From: Dongia_B soli
GTDB lineage: Bacteria > Pseudomonadota > Alphaproteobacteria > Dongiales > Dongiaceae
Reading direction: 5' to 3'
Assembly: GCF_034044715.1 (NCBI RefSeq)
Contig: NZ_JAXCLW010000008.1
Span: 88,391 to 152,390 of the forward strand
Length of the DNA: 64,000 bases
Below are positions 44,763 through 54,187 of this stretch, piece after piece. The notes below the pieces were generated by a model. That model saw only the letters and a program-made list of their open reading frames with translations. It was not told the DNA's origin and searched no databases. The stretch's first letter is position 1. Each line of letters starts with the position of its first letter. Position numbers and translations under genes: made by a program.

Positions 44763-45674
44763 CTACTTGGCCTTCCACAGGAGCGGCCGTGGCGTGAAGC
44801 CGAGCTGGCTCTTCGCCCGCTTGTTGGAGGCTCCGGTCAGACGGGTGTGGTAGTAGATGGCTTCCTCGCCGGCCGCCTTGCGGGCTTCTTCCACACTCAT
44901 GCGCGGCGGTTCCGGTGCATCGACCCAGCGCGCGAAAGCCGGGAACCATTCAGCGACCGGTAGCGGATCGTCGTCGACGATGTTGTAGACACCGGGATCG
45001 GCCGTCAGCGAGGCGATTGTCGCCGCGATCGCGTCATCGATATGCACGAACGACCACACCGCAGACCCTTCCCCGATGATCGCTGCCGCGCCCTTGCGCA
45101 GCTGATCCGCAATGGCCCCGTTCGGTCGATACCAGGTACCAGGACCGTAAAAGAAGCCGTAGCGCAGGACAACTCCGTCCAGTGACGGCGCAGCCAGGAC
45201 GTGATCTTCATATTCGCCGAATGCACGCGCACTGTTGCCGACTTCGCCAGGTGCGTCGTACCGCATCTTGGCAGTCTCGCTGGCGAGTTCGCCTTCCGGA
45301 GCATTGAGATAGAAGCCGCGAGATTGAATGATGTAGCGTCCCACGCCCGCGGCCTGGGCTGCGGAGAGCAAATTAGCGCCTCCATCGCGTCGCAGGCGCG
45401 TGTCGTTGGGCAACGACTTGATGATATCAGCGGGATCGGCGGGAAGCCATGTCAGTTCGTCGATTACCACATCCGGTGCGGCCGTTGCGATCGCGGTCTG
45501 GACGGCCGCGGCATCGAAGGCGTCGGCGGTGGAAATCTCCGCCCCCAATTCACGCAAAAGATCGACGCTGGGGCCGGCGCGCGTCATGCCGATCACTTGA
45601 TGGCCGAGAGCGCATAATGCCCGCACCAGTGGTAAGCCGACGGCGCCGGTCGCGCCCGCGATGAAAATCCGCAT
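44763..45674 (-). CDS. NAD(P)-dependent epimerase/dehydratase (extended SDR)
   Basis: This 303-aa Rossmann protein has the NAD(P) motif IFIAGATGAVGLPLVRAL and substrate-side segments VVLRYGFFYGPGTWY and WSFVHIDDAIAAT, typical of NAD-dependent epimerase/dehydratase proteins. The usual YxxxK active site is not clearly seen (SRGFYLNAPE replaces it), so it may be an atypical or reductase-like SDR. The substrate is unknown and it stands alone. Confidence 0.85.
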   Translation of the reverse strand: MRIFIAGATGAVGLPLVRALCALGHQVIGMTRAGPSVDLLRELGAEISTADAFDAAAVQTAIATAAPDVVIDELTWLPADPADIIKSLPNDTRLRRDGGANLLSAAQAAGVGRYIIQSRGFYLNAPEGELASETAKMRYDAPGEVGNSARAFGEYEDHVLAAPSLDGVVLRYGFFYGPGTWYRPNGAIADQLRKGAAAIIGEGSAVWSFVHIDDAIAATIASLTADPGVYNIVDDDPLPVAEWFPAFARWVDAPEPPRMSVEEARKAAGEEAIYYHTRLTGASNKRAKSQLGFTPRPLLWKAK

Positions 45675-46220
45675 AACTAGCTCCTTGTAATTTTTCTCAA
45701 ACGCGAAGGTTCTTAGTTCGCTGGCAGGCCGAGACCCTTTGTCTCGACAAGTCGCTCATGTCTCTGTCGAGGGCTCGCCGAGCCCCAGGCATGAAGTCCG
45801 ATATTCTGATACCGACACTAAATCCGATGCGGTCGATCGTCGCTCAAGCATCGTGACTTGGAGGCCCATCGCACGCTTGGTAGATTACGGTGCTAACTGA
45901 CGTCCTTCAAGTGGCGCCCTTCGCAAGCGTCGCGATCGCTTTCGGACGAGCCATCGCTCGATGGTACATTTGAAAATGCGGATCTTGGTACTTTCTTTTG
46001 ATCGGCCGCTGCGCATCTTTGTGCTGTGGCCCAGCGACTAAGCCGATCGCCGGCGATGGAAACGGAAGGTCCCATCTTCTTGCGCTGGAAACCTGTCGCT
46101 TGGTCGAGGTCCAACCTCATCAATGCGCCGTCCGGGTGATTCCAGAAGCAACGGCGCACACAATACGCGCCAGTCAGACAGATACGGCATGCACGCCGCG
46201 TATCTTCAAAGGAGTTCGAC
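45675..46220. other. 546-base intergenic region, no gene seen
   Basis: This lies between the divergent SDR and HD-domain genes. A small inverted repeat CGAGAC/GTCTCG is at 45730-45746. Open frames here are short and overlap without ribosome sites. It must contain both promoters, which I could not define. Confidence 0.5.
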
Positions 46221-46859
46221 ATGGTACAGACGATCTCTGGCATTAAAATCCCTGACAGCAAGCTCGCAAAGGAAGCCGCAGAGCTTGTCCGGGGATTTCA
46301 AAGCGAGATGTTGTTCAATCATTCGGTTCGAGTTTACGTATTTGGCGCCATGAAGGGTCTTCGCCTGAAACTCAAATTCGATCCGGAACTGCTCTACGTG
46401 GCGGCTCTGTTCCACGATATGGGCCTCATCGAGGCTTATCATACTGAATCAAAACGATTCGAGGTCGATGGCGCGGACGCCGCGCGCGAATTCCTCAAAA
46501 GTCACGGTGTTCCCGAAAGCAAGTCGGATCTGGTCTGGGAAGCAATTGCGCTCCATACCACGCCCGGCATTCCAATGTATATGCGTCCGGAAATTCATCT
46601 CACCAACGCGGGCGTTTTGGTGGACGTCATTGGAATAGGCTATGATGAATACACAGCCGAGCAGCGCGATCAGGTCATCGCTGCTTTCCCGCGCGGTAAC
46701 TTTAAAAACGAGTTCATCGATGTGCAGACTGAGTCTGCTCTCAAGAAACCTCAAACGACTTTCGGCACGGTGAATGCCGAATACATCGAAGCTCGCGATC
46801 CCAATTTCCGCAGGCCCAACGTTTGTGCTCGTATCCACGGCGCACCCTGGTCCAGCTAG
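46221..46859 (+). CDS. HD-domain protein, cyanamide hydratase-like
   Basis: This 212-aa HD-superfamily metal-dependent hydrolase resembles the cyanamide hydratase group: FNHSVRVYVFGA carries the first His and LLYVAALFHDMGLIE the HD pair, followed by the third His in IALHTTPG. Members hydrate nitrile-like or other small compounds, but many are uncharacterised. An AAAGGAG site lies 5-11 bases before the ATG. Confidence 0.83.
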   Translation: MVQTISGIKIPDSKLAKEAAELVRGFQSEMLFNHSVRVYVFGAMKGLRLKLKFDPELLYVAALFHDMGLIEAYHTESKRFEVDGADAAREFLKSHGVPESKSDLVWEAIALHTTPGIPMYMRPEIHLTNAGVLVDVIGIGYDEYTAEQRDQVIAAFPRGNFKNEFIDVQTESALKKPQTTFGTVNAEYIEARDPNFRRPNVCARIHGAPWSS

Positions 46860-47145
46860 TACGTTGCAAGGTGAGCCCGGTCTTCCAGGCGGATAACAAT
46901 CTTTTCGAGTTCGAGGAATGACCGCGCCCCGGGAGCACATACGCCCTTGTCCTGCCGGGGCTCGTTACGATAGCATCAAAGCCTCATCATCTCGTGACTA
47001 CTGACCACCCTCGATACTCTTTCAGATACGGCTGCCCTCGGCCTCCTCTCGGCACTAACGGTCGACACGGCGCCGCCGCAACGGCCGATCCCTGCCTGCG
47101 CTTCAGCATGCATGCAATCGTTTCAATCACCATCACGGCAGATAC

Positions 47146-47871
47146 ATGGCAAAATACGTGCTCATACATGGCGCCTGGCACACAGGCGCCGAACTCGAAC
47201 CTGTGGCTTCCTTGATTCGCGCGATGGGACATGATGTCCAAACGCCTACGATCAAGGGCAATCGGCCGGGGGATGCGAAGACAACCGGCTTGGCAGAGGC
47301 GATTGAGTCGATCATCGAATATCTCGAAGAGACCGGCGCGGAGGATGTCATCCTCGTCGGGCACAGCTATGGCGGAATGGTGATTACAGGGGTGGCAGAT
47401 CGCGTCCTCCACCGCATCCGGCGCTTGGTCTACTGGAACGCCTTTGTTCCAAATGACGGCGAGTCCCTCCTGGATATGGGTTTGCCCCATCAACGCGCCG
47501 CTATGGAGGCCCTCGCAGCAGAACGGAGTGATGGCTCGATCATATTGCCCTTCCCAGTCTGGCGCGAAGCTTTCATCAATGACGGTGACCTCGAGCTGGC
47601 GCAAAGAGCGTATAACGCGCTCAATCCACACCCCATGCAAACCTTCAGAGACAAGATATCGCTGTCGACCAATCCGGCCGATATGCAGGTTGGAAAGTCC
47701 TATATCAACTGTACTGAGGATATAGCGGCGCCACATAGTCATCCGTGGCACCCAAGACTTTCGGAGAAGCTCGGACTTTTCCGCCTTGTTCAGATTCCGG
47801 GCAGTCACGAAATCTGCTTCACACATCCCGACCGGATCGCGCAGGCCGTTATAGATGCCGGACGCGACTGA
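47146..47871 (+). CDS. Alpha/beta hydrolase (esterase/hydroxynitrile lyase-like)
   Basis: This 241-aa alpha/beta hydrolase has oxyanion HGAWHTG at the N-terminus, nucleophile elbow GHSYGG (Ser about 73), and His in PGSHEICFTHP. It is closest to the plant-type methyl esterase/hydroxynitrile lyase subfamily common in bacteria as general esterases. It lies 105 bases before the flavin monooxygenase on the same strand. Confidence 0.87.
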   Translation: MAKYVLIHGAWHTGAELEPVASLIRAMGHDVQTPTIKGNRPGDAKTTGLAEAIESIIEYLEETGAEDVILVGHSYGGMVITGVADRVLHRIRRLVYWNAFVPNDGESLLDMGLPHQRAAMEALAAERSDGSIILPFPVWREAFINDGDLELAQRAYNALNPHPMQTFRDKISLSTNPADMQVGKSYINCTEDIAAPHSHPWHPRLSEKLGLFRLVQIPGSHEICFTHPDRIAQAVIDAGRD

Positions 47872-47975
47872 TCAGACGTCATGCCATGCCAACAGCCGAA
47901 TGACAGCAATCTGAGATGCCGGCGGCAGCCAGATCGTAGCCGCTTGGCAATTCCCGCAAACGAAAGGAATTTCCA

Positions 47976-49262
47976 ATGAGCAAGCCTCATGTGCGATCGG
48001 ACGGCAATCCGAAAGATAATCGCGAAGTCGGATCGCCTCGGCAGCGCGTTCTCATTGTAGGAGGCGGGATTGGCGGCCTCACCCTGGCATTGTCGTTGCA
48101 CCAGCTGAATATTCCTTGCGCAGTCTTCGAGGCGGCTACCGATATCAAAGAGCTCGGTGTGGGAATCAATATTCTCCCGCATGCGGCGCGCGCGCTCAAG
48201 CCGCTCGGCGTTTTAGAGGAACTCGACGAGATCGCTATCCGCACGCGCAGACTGCGTTATCTGAATCATCTCGGACAAGAGATATTGAGGAGCGAGTGCG
48301 GCCTTTGGGGCGGGCACGATATGCCCCAGCTGTCGATCCATCGCGGACGGTTGCATGGTGTTCTGTGGCGGGCGGCGCAGGCAAGATTGCCGGTGGGCGC
48401 GGTGCGGACTGGTCATCGTCTGCTGAATTTTTTGCAAGACGCCGAGGGCGTGACGGCGCGCTTCACGCTGGCCGACGGAAGCCAAGTGGAGGAACCTGGT
48501 CAGATTCTGATAGGCGCCGATGGAATCCATTCGGCGGTACGAGGCCTGTTGCATCCAGAGGACGGCGGTCTCCGTTGGCAAGGCAGTCAGCTATGGCGAG
48601 GGGTCGTGGATTGGCCTGTTTTCGAGGGCGGGAATGTCATGCTGATCGCTGCCGACGGGCTGGCCAAGTTGACCATTTATCCGATCGGCGAGGGCAGGTC
48701 GCCGCGAACGCGGCTAACGAACTGGGTGATGAACGGAAAGGTGGGGGGCGGCGCGTTTCCGCCGCGTCGTGAGGATTGGTCTCGTCAAGGCAAGCTTGAA
48801 GAGGTGCTGCCATTCGCGAAGCGTCTGCGGCTGCCTTTTCTCGATCTTGAAGCGCTGATCCGAGCCACGCCGCGATTCTTTGAGTACCCCGAATGCGATC
48901 GTGATCCGCTCCCGTGGTGGACGCAAGGGCGGGTAACATTGCTGGGGGATGCGGCACATCCCATGTATCCCAGCGGCTCTAACGGGGCAGCCCAGAGCAT
49001 CCTCGATGCTCGTTGCCTGGCGAAGCTCTTGTCCGCACTGCCACTAGAGGCGGCGCTTAAGGCTTACGAGGCCGAGAGACGACCAAAGACGGCCGAAGTT
49101 GTGCGCACGAATCGCCGAGGCGGGCCGGAGCGCGTCCTGAATCTGGTGGCGGAGCGGGCTCCCGAAGGGTTCACCCGTCTGGATGATGTGATCACTTCCG
49201 CAGAACTCACCGACATCGTCGGCGGCTATGCGCAATTGGTAGGACTAGCCGGCTCCAGGTAG
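47976..49262 (+). CDS. FAD-dependent aromatic monooxygenase (class A)
   Basis: This 428-aa flavoprotein monooxygenase has the FAD motif VLIVGGGIGGLTLALSLHQL, the DG motif LIGADGIHSAVRG, and the GD motif TLLGDAAHPMYPSGSNGAAQ. It is similar to salicylate or 3-hydroxybenzoate hydroxylase-type enzymes that hydroxylate aromatic rings with NAD(P)H and O2. Followed by a cupin-type gene; the substrate is unknown. An AAAGGAA site precedes the ATG. Confidence 0.88.
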   Translation: MSKPHVRSDGNPKDNREVGSPRQRVLIVGGGIGGLTLALSLHQLNIPCAVFEAATDIKELGVGINILPHAARALKPLGVLEELDEIAIRTRRLRYLNHLGQEILRSECGLWGGHDMPQLSIHRGRLHGVLWRAAQARLPVGAVRTGHRLLNFLQDAEGVTARFTLADGSQVEEPGQILIGADGIHSAVRGLLHPEDGGLRWQGSQLWRGVVDWPVFEGGNVMLIAADGLAKLTIYPIGEGRSPRTRLTNWVMNGKVGGGAFPPRREDWSRQGKLEEVLPFAKRLRLPFLDLEALIRATPRFFEYPECDRDPLPWWTQGRVTLLGDAAHPMYPSGSNGAAQSILDARCLAKLLSALPLEAALKAYEAERRPKTAEVVRTNRRGGPERVLNLVAERAPEGFTRLDDVITSAELTDIVGGYAQLVGLAGSR

Positions 49263-49352
49263 CCCGTGGGGAGACAAAAAATGTGTCAGAACAATGTCGC
49301 GCTGCGAGATTGCGGTGGGCATGCCGATTGTCGACCATGACGGAGATAGATA

Positions 49353-49913
49353 ATGCTTGATCTCGATCGTTTCTATGCCGATTGCCGGGACGCGGTGGCG
49401 CAGGATGACAGCCATAAAGGGGTGTCGGAAATCCTGTCCCGAGTGATGCGGACCCCGGATGCGGTGATAGCCGCGCTGGGCGAGCCGCAGCGAGCCGGGG
49501 TCACCAGCCTGTATAGCTCGCCCGGCCTGTTGATCGACAATGTGATCTGGGGTCCCTACATGACGATCATGCCGCATGATCATCGCATGTGGGCGCTCAT
49601 CGGTGTCTATTCCGGGCGCGAGGACAATATTTTCTGGCGCCGCCTGCCGCCTGATGGGAGCCATGGTATCGAGGCCGCAGGCGCTGAATCCCTGTGCCGT
49701 GGTGACTGCATGCCCCTGGGGCCGGACATCATTCATTCGGTCACCAACCCGATCCCGCGCTTCACTGGCGCGATTCATATCTATGGCGGCGATCTCCTCA
49801 ATCAGGAGCGCAGCGAATGGAATCCGGAAACGTTGCGGGAACATCCATTTGATGTTGAGAAAGCCAATCGCCTGTTTGAGGAGTCGAACCGGGTATACTG
49901 GCCCAGTTATTAG
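49353..49913 (+). CDS. Cupin-fold predicted metal enzyme (COG5553 type)
   Basis: This 186-aa protein has a double-stranded beta-helix: MPHDHRMWALIGVYSGRE holds HxH and a later Glu, and DIIHSVTNP the third His, like cysteine dioxygenase-type enzymes. It is probably a small-molecule oxygenase. It is next to the flavin monooxygenase, 90 bases downstream. Confidence 0.72.
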   Translation: MLDLDRFYADCRDAVAQDDSHKGVSEILSRVMRTPDAVIAALGEPQRAGVTSLYSSPGLLIDNVIWGPYMTIMPHDHRMWALIGVYSGREDNIFWRRLPPDGSHGIEAAGAESLCRGDCMPLGPDIIHSVTNPIPRFTGAIHIYGGDLLNQERSEWNPETLREHPFDVEKANRLFEESNRVYWPSY

Positions 49914-49963
49914 GGCTGCTTATCCTATCGCAAAGACCTGAACGCCAAACGGAGGTCTTTTCG

Positions 49964-50300
49964 TCAGGACCTCGGGCTGCTCCCAGGCAGCGCGGGGAGC
50001 GTTTTGTCGATATCGGGCGGAACCGCACCCGGCATGTTGGTATGAATACCGAGCAGCCGGGGCGCCGCTTGCACGGCCATCTGTTCAGTGACGGCATCTC
50101 CCCAGTCGCCGCCCTGCGCGACATATCGCGCGGGTAGCGAAGACGCTCCATCAGTTTCCGTCCAGGCCCGGGCAATTCGGGCGAGATCCCAGCCTAGAGC
50201 GGTGGGCTTTCCCGAGAAGCCATATCCGGGCAGGGAAGGGATGACGACGTCGAATGCGTGCGATGCCGCACCACCATGGACAGTCGATTGGCTCGGCCCC
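49964..50300 (-). pseudogene. epoxide hydrolase remnant
   Basis: Minus-strand translation across frames recovers a middle part of an epoxide hydrolase: HGGAASHAFDVVIPSLPGYG, then FSGKP and, after a local frame disturbance, RYVAQGGDWGDAVTEQMAVQ and IHTNMPGAVPPDIDK. No start, N-terminal half or C-terminal third (with the rest of the catalytic triad) is present. A stop occurs at 49964. It is a decayed fragment. Confidence 0.7.
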
Positions 50301-50336
50301 GTCCATCGGCATCAATCCTCGCAAGTCCGTACTGTT

Positions 50337-50540
50337 TTAGGTCTGATTCTTTTCGTTCGGCTGTGCGCCGGATTGCGGCTTGGTTCGCTTCGCCTTTTTT
50401 GCTAGGCGCTCAGCACGAAGGCGTTCACCCTTCGCGAGAAACGCAGCTTGGTCGGCTTTATATTCACGCATCGCGATGGCACCCTCGACCGCTTTCTTTT
50501 TCCGTTCGATAGCTAGACGTAGCTTTTTTGTATTGGTCAC
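50337..50540 (-). CDS. Small basic coiled-coil hypothetical protein
   Basis: This 67-aa Lys/Arg/Glu-rich helical protein (TNTKKLRLAIERKKKAVEGA, then AAFLAKGERLRAERLAKKAK) resembles small conserved alphaproteobacterial proteins of unknown function. The GTG start at 50540 follows GGAGAAAATCA; a longer frame upstream lacks support. Confidence 0.55.
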   Translation of the reverse strand: MTNTKKLRLAIERKKKAVEGAIAMREYKADQAAFLAKGERLRAERLAKKAKRTKPQSGAQPNEKNQT

Positions 50541-50945
50541 TGATTTTCTCCGATGCTGAAATTCGATCAGCGAAGCGCTACATGGTTTGGATGGTGAAGC
50601 AGCCGCTCCCACGAGCCACCGCCAGGCCCGCTTCCAGGGGCTTGCGCGATGATGTCCGGCGGAAAGATAGCCGCCGACGCGCCGACCGCTCCGGTCAACT
50701 TAAAGAAATCGGGCCGCGTCGCCAGGAATGGCGCCAATGGATCTCAGCTGTTCAGCCTGGATCCGATCGCCGAAGGCGGATCAAGGATCATCCTTCCGTT
50801 TGCCATCGCTATGAATAGCCGGAGTGCCGATCGGTCGTTATCTGCATCGGCTCGCTTCGTCAAATTCATCTCGGACTAAACCGATAGGACACGCAGAACT
50901 CGCCGAGCCCACGCCGGGCCAATGCGAAGGGCGGCCCCTCCGCCA
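50541..50945. other. 405-base region without a convincing gene
   Basis: A 76-codon plus-strand frame at 50649-50879 (starting MMSGGKIAADAPT) has high third-position GC but no ribosome site or recognised relatives. It may be a real small gene; I do not call it. Confidence 0.4.
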
Positions 50946-51452
50946 CTAATTGATCGTGACCATATTTAGTCGGCCACGGACCTCGCTGAGGAAGATGGTT
51001 TCGAGGAGATAGGTGTTCTCGATGTCGACCGGTGCAACGCCGAACCCAGCGGGCAAGTCTTTCGCTTTGGCCGCCGCAAGTTTGCGCGCTCCGATCACCG
51101 CCGGGTCATTGTCATACTGTTTCGATCCGAAGACAACGGCGAGATACTTGTCGCCGGCTTTGAGGCCTGCAAGGTAGCCTGGATCCTGGTCCATGCTGAA
51201 AGTCAAGCTCCGCTCAAGCACATCAATGCCCAGGTCTTCGCCGCAGAGTTCGATAAAAGCAGATGGCATATCATAGTATTCGTCGGCCTGCACACCAGTA
51301 AGGCCGGCAACACCATGGATGTAGTAAAACAGGAAACCCAAGACGAACGGGTTCTGCCAAAATGCATCAGGGATATCGCCATTGGAATTGATCAGATCGC
51401 GGAGCGCGTGAGCGGCGTCGGCAGCGGCGCTATGAGAAGTTTGCTTGGCCAT
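50946..51452 (-). CDS. Hypothetical protein
   Basis: This 168-aa soluble protein with GVQADEYYDMPSAFIELCGE and FSMDQDPGYLAGLKAGDKY matches no family known to me. The ATG at 51452 follows a GGTGGGA site; a start 17 codons earlier is less likely. The codon use is normal for the window. Confidence 0.65.
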   Translation of the reverse strand: MAKQTSHSAAADAAHALRDLINSNGDIPDAFWQNPFVLGFLFYYIHGVAGLTGVQADEYYDMPSAFIELCGEDLGIDVLERSLTFSMDQDPGYLAGLKAGDKYLAVVFGSKQYDNDPAVIGARKLAAAKAKDLPAGFGVAPVDIENTYLLETIFLSEVRGRLNMVTIN

Positions 51453-51655
51453 TCCCACCAACAGGACGTCGCCGATTAGGTTCCATCTTCGGCGATCCCT
51501 CAAGCGGTTCGAGGCATTCGGTATGTCTCGTTCTCCACGCTATTCGCCGCCTTAGACACATCTGGTGAACTTTCCTGGACCTAACGCCGCCCGCCATCGC
51601 CGGTTTCATGCAATCCGGCATGCCTGGCAAATCGAGTGCATTCGTAGCGCTTTGT

Positions 51656-51739
51656 TCATCGAAATAGCCAAGTCTTGAGAATGATGCCCACTGCAATGAC
51701 TGCCATGAGCGTGACAAGCGTTATAAAACCTACAGTCAT
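51656..51739 (-). CDS. Candidate 27-aa membrane peptide
   Basis: This very short frame encodes MTVGFITLVTLMAVIAVGII plus LKTWLFR, a single transmembrane helix with a basic end. An AGGATATACGCC site precedes the ATG. Such peptides are plausible in this group, but the evidence is only the hydrophobic pattern and the ribosome site. Confidence 0.35.
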   Translation of the reverse strand: MTVGFITLVTLMAVIAVGIILKTWLFR

Positions 51740-52510
51740 TGGCGTATATCCTGTGATGGTGTGGGACGTTGAATAAGCATCCTGGTCGTTTCTTAAGATA
51801 CGCTCGAGTTCACCCGGCTCGATTAGCACCAACTGGGCGACGGGGACGGCCAGGTTATGGGCGAAGGTGAATGAAGGTCGCCATGCGCCGATAGCCGATA
51901 AAAAACGCGCTGTCGATCTGTTCTTCGTCCGTCTTCATCTTCGCCAGGACGCTGTGGCGCGTCCACGCTGGTCAGAGCGAAGGGGAAATTGAAACATCCT
52001 CGATCAGGAGGGCTTCGTGAGCTCCTGCACGTCCGAATCCTTGCGGACAGGTCGAAATATCGCGGCATCGCAACGGCTATCATCTTGATTGCGACGGCAA
52101 TCAGGAAGCAATCGGTGGAGTAAGAAGTGATAGGTGCCTGCATTCGGCATCTGGGCCGGAAGAGCTTAGCAGGCAAGCATGGCTCTCGCGTGTCGGCTCG
52201 CTGCGATGATTCGCGCGCTGCCTGTGCCTTGTAGATAAGGTTTCTGCAGAGAATAACAATAGCTTATCCCCCGGGGAGCTACAAGAAGTCGGAAATCGAT
52301 CAATGACCCTTGGCCCTCAGCAACCCAACCGAGCTGCCACTCTCGGACTGCGCCATCAGCCTCCACATCGTCCAGGCTCTGTTCGCACGGCTATTCATGC
52401 TTATTCCTTGTCCCCATTGCGCTTTATAGATTCGTGGCCACATCTACAGGGCCGCGACGAATAGTAATGAGAGCACTGTCGAGAAGCGTATTGTAGGAAG
52501 GGCAATCAAG
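51740..52510. other. 771-base region without a recognised gene
   Basis: Short frames on both strands (for example 51823-52176 and 52166-52366, minus) lack ribosome sites and familiar motifs. It may hold decayed genes. I see no RNA gene or clear terminator. Confidence 0.4.
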
Positions 52511-52597
52511 ATGAGATACTTCACGCCGCCTATTGTGATTCCGGCCGCGATTTTCCTCTTCGTCTGCATTGCCGGCCTGTGGGGGCACAAATGGTGA
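52511..52597 (+). CDS. 28-aa single-helix membrane peptide
   Basis: This frame encodes MRYFTPPIVIPAAIFLFVCI followed by AGLWGHKW: a Pro-rich start, one hydrophobic helix and a charged end. A GGAAGGGCAATCAAG ribosome-site region precedes the ATG. Small RYFTPP-type peptides recur in alphaproteobacterial genomes to my recollection, function unknown. Confidence 0.5.
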   Translation: MRYFTPPIVIPAAIFLFVCIAGLWGHKW

Positions 52598-52836
52598 GAC
52601 CATAAAGCGCCCTAGCCCCGAAATGAGGCGGGCTATTGCGGATGAGCCGGTAGTGGGGGTGCTGGAAACCGGGGGGCCGGCGGCGATATTGCCGTCCTCG
52701 GGATATTGCTAGATTCCGACGCGAAGGCAGGGTTACGATTTTGGCCATCTGGAGCAGGCCCGTGATGGCGCACAGTTCAAATGCCGAATTACTGTCATTT
52801 TAATGAAGCACCCTTTCCTCACTGGCCGGGAATGCC

Positions 52837-53898
52837 ATGCCCCACGAGGCGACGCGAGCTCACCCAACACGCGCAACGCTGAAAAAAATGATGGCGCCCT
52901 ATCAAGGAGCGCGGATAACCAGCAGCATCTATCAATTACTAAATACATTCCCTCCTTTTGTGCTGGTCTGCACATTAATGTATGCGTCTCTCTCTTGGTC
53001 TTATTGGCTGACGCTGGCCCTCAGTATCATCGCTGCTGGACTGACAGTTCGGATATTCATCATTCAACATGACTGCGGTCACGGCTCGTTCCTACCTTCG
53101 CCTCTCGCCAATGCCGTCATTGGATATTTATGCAGCATCGTCACATTTACCCCCTATGCGAGCTGGCGCCGACAGCACGCGGGTCATCATGCCCACTGGA
53201 ACAACCTTGATCGCCGCGAGACGGGGGTGGATATTTATTCGACCTGCGTGACCGTCACAGAGTACCGAAACGCCAATCGTCTTCAGCGTCTGAAATATCG
53301 CATCGTGCGGCATCCGCTCATTTCGTTAGTCGTTCTACCGCCGCTGATCTTCCTACTGCTTTATCGTGTTCCATTTGACATGCCCGCAGAATGGCGTCGT
53401 GAAAGGCGGGGGATCTATCTTGTTAACCTCGCCTTGTTTAGCGTCTTTGGTGTTCTGGGCTGGTCTCTCGGTTTCATAAATGTCCTGATGGTCCATCTCC
53501 CCATCATGATCTTCGCCGCCTTGTTTGGCGTCTGGCTATTTTCGGTGCAACACCGTTTCGAGCGCACGTTCTGGGCCTCCAAGGAGAATTGGAGTGCAAC
53601 GGCAGCATCACTGCGCGGAAGTTCCTACCTCAAGCTGCCGAAAATCTTGCAGTGGTTTAGCGGCAATATTGGATTTCACCATATTCATCATCTCAATCCG
53701 ATGATCCCTAATTATCGGCTGCAGGAGTGCCATGACGCGAACAGTGTCTTGCAAACGGCGCCCGTGCTGACGTTGCCCGACGCTCTGAAAGCCTGGCGCT
53801 TTGCGTTGTGGGACCAGGACGCAGAGCGAATGGTCGGATTCGGAGAGGCGGCCGGGGGAGCCTCCGCCTCTGCCACGATCGGTGAGTCTCACGGATGA
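52837..53898 (+). CDS. Membrane fatty acid desaturase
   Basis: This 353-aa di-iron acyl-lipid desaturase has the three His boxes: HDCGHGS (His78-His82), HAGHHAH (His114-118) and GFHHIHH near residue 285. There are about four to six hydrophobic segments. It resembles the delta-12/omega-3 DesA-type group and would introduce double bases into membrane lipids, likely in cold or stress response. No electron donor is adjacent. The first ATG at 52837 is used; an in-frame ATG at 52888 is possible. Confidence 0.9.
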   Translation: MPHEATRAHPTRATLKKMMAPYQGARITSSIYQLLNTFPPFVLVCTLMYASLSWSYWLTLALSIIAAGLTVRIFIIQHDCGHGSFLPSPLANAVIGYLCSIVTFTPYASWRRQHAGHHAHWNNLDRRETGVDIYSTCVTVTEYRNANRLQRLKYRIVRHPLISLVVLPPLIFLLLYRVPFDMPAEWRRERRGIYLVNLALFSVFGVLGWSLGFINVLMVHLPIMIFAALFGVWLFSVQHRFERTFWASKENWSATAASLRGSSYLKLPKILQWFSGNIGFHHIHHLNPMIPNYRLQECHDANSVLQTAPVLTLPDALKAWRFALWDQDAERMVGFGEAAGGASASATIGESHG

Positions 53899-54187
53899 AA
53901 TATGGAAGATGGAAAGGAACCGCGGAGCCGCAGCGGCAATCATTCAGACCAGAGAGTCCTGAAACAAGTCGAACAAGTTGAATAGGTGACGAGGAAAAGT
54001 CATCTCAAAGCCTACAGTGGCTCAAGCTGCTCGCGGACGTGTGTCTTAATTCGCGGCGACACCGGTCGCGCAAAGACTGCACCCTATTTGCCAAACCTAG
54101 CAGTCGCACGACTAGCCGAGCCCGTGCATTTGCGAACGCCCGGGCCTGTCGCGGCAGATCGCTGTGCCGCGACGGCTTCGTCCACGT

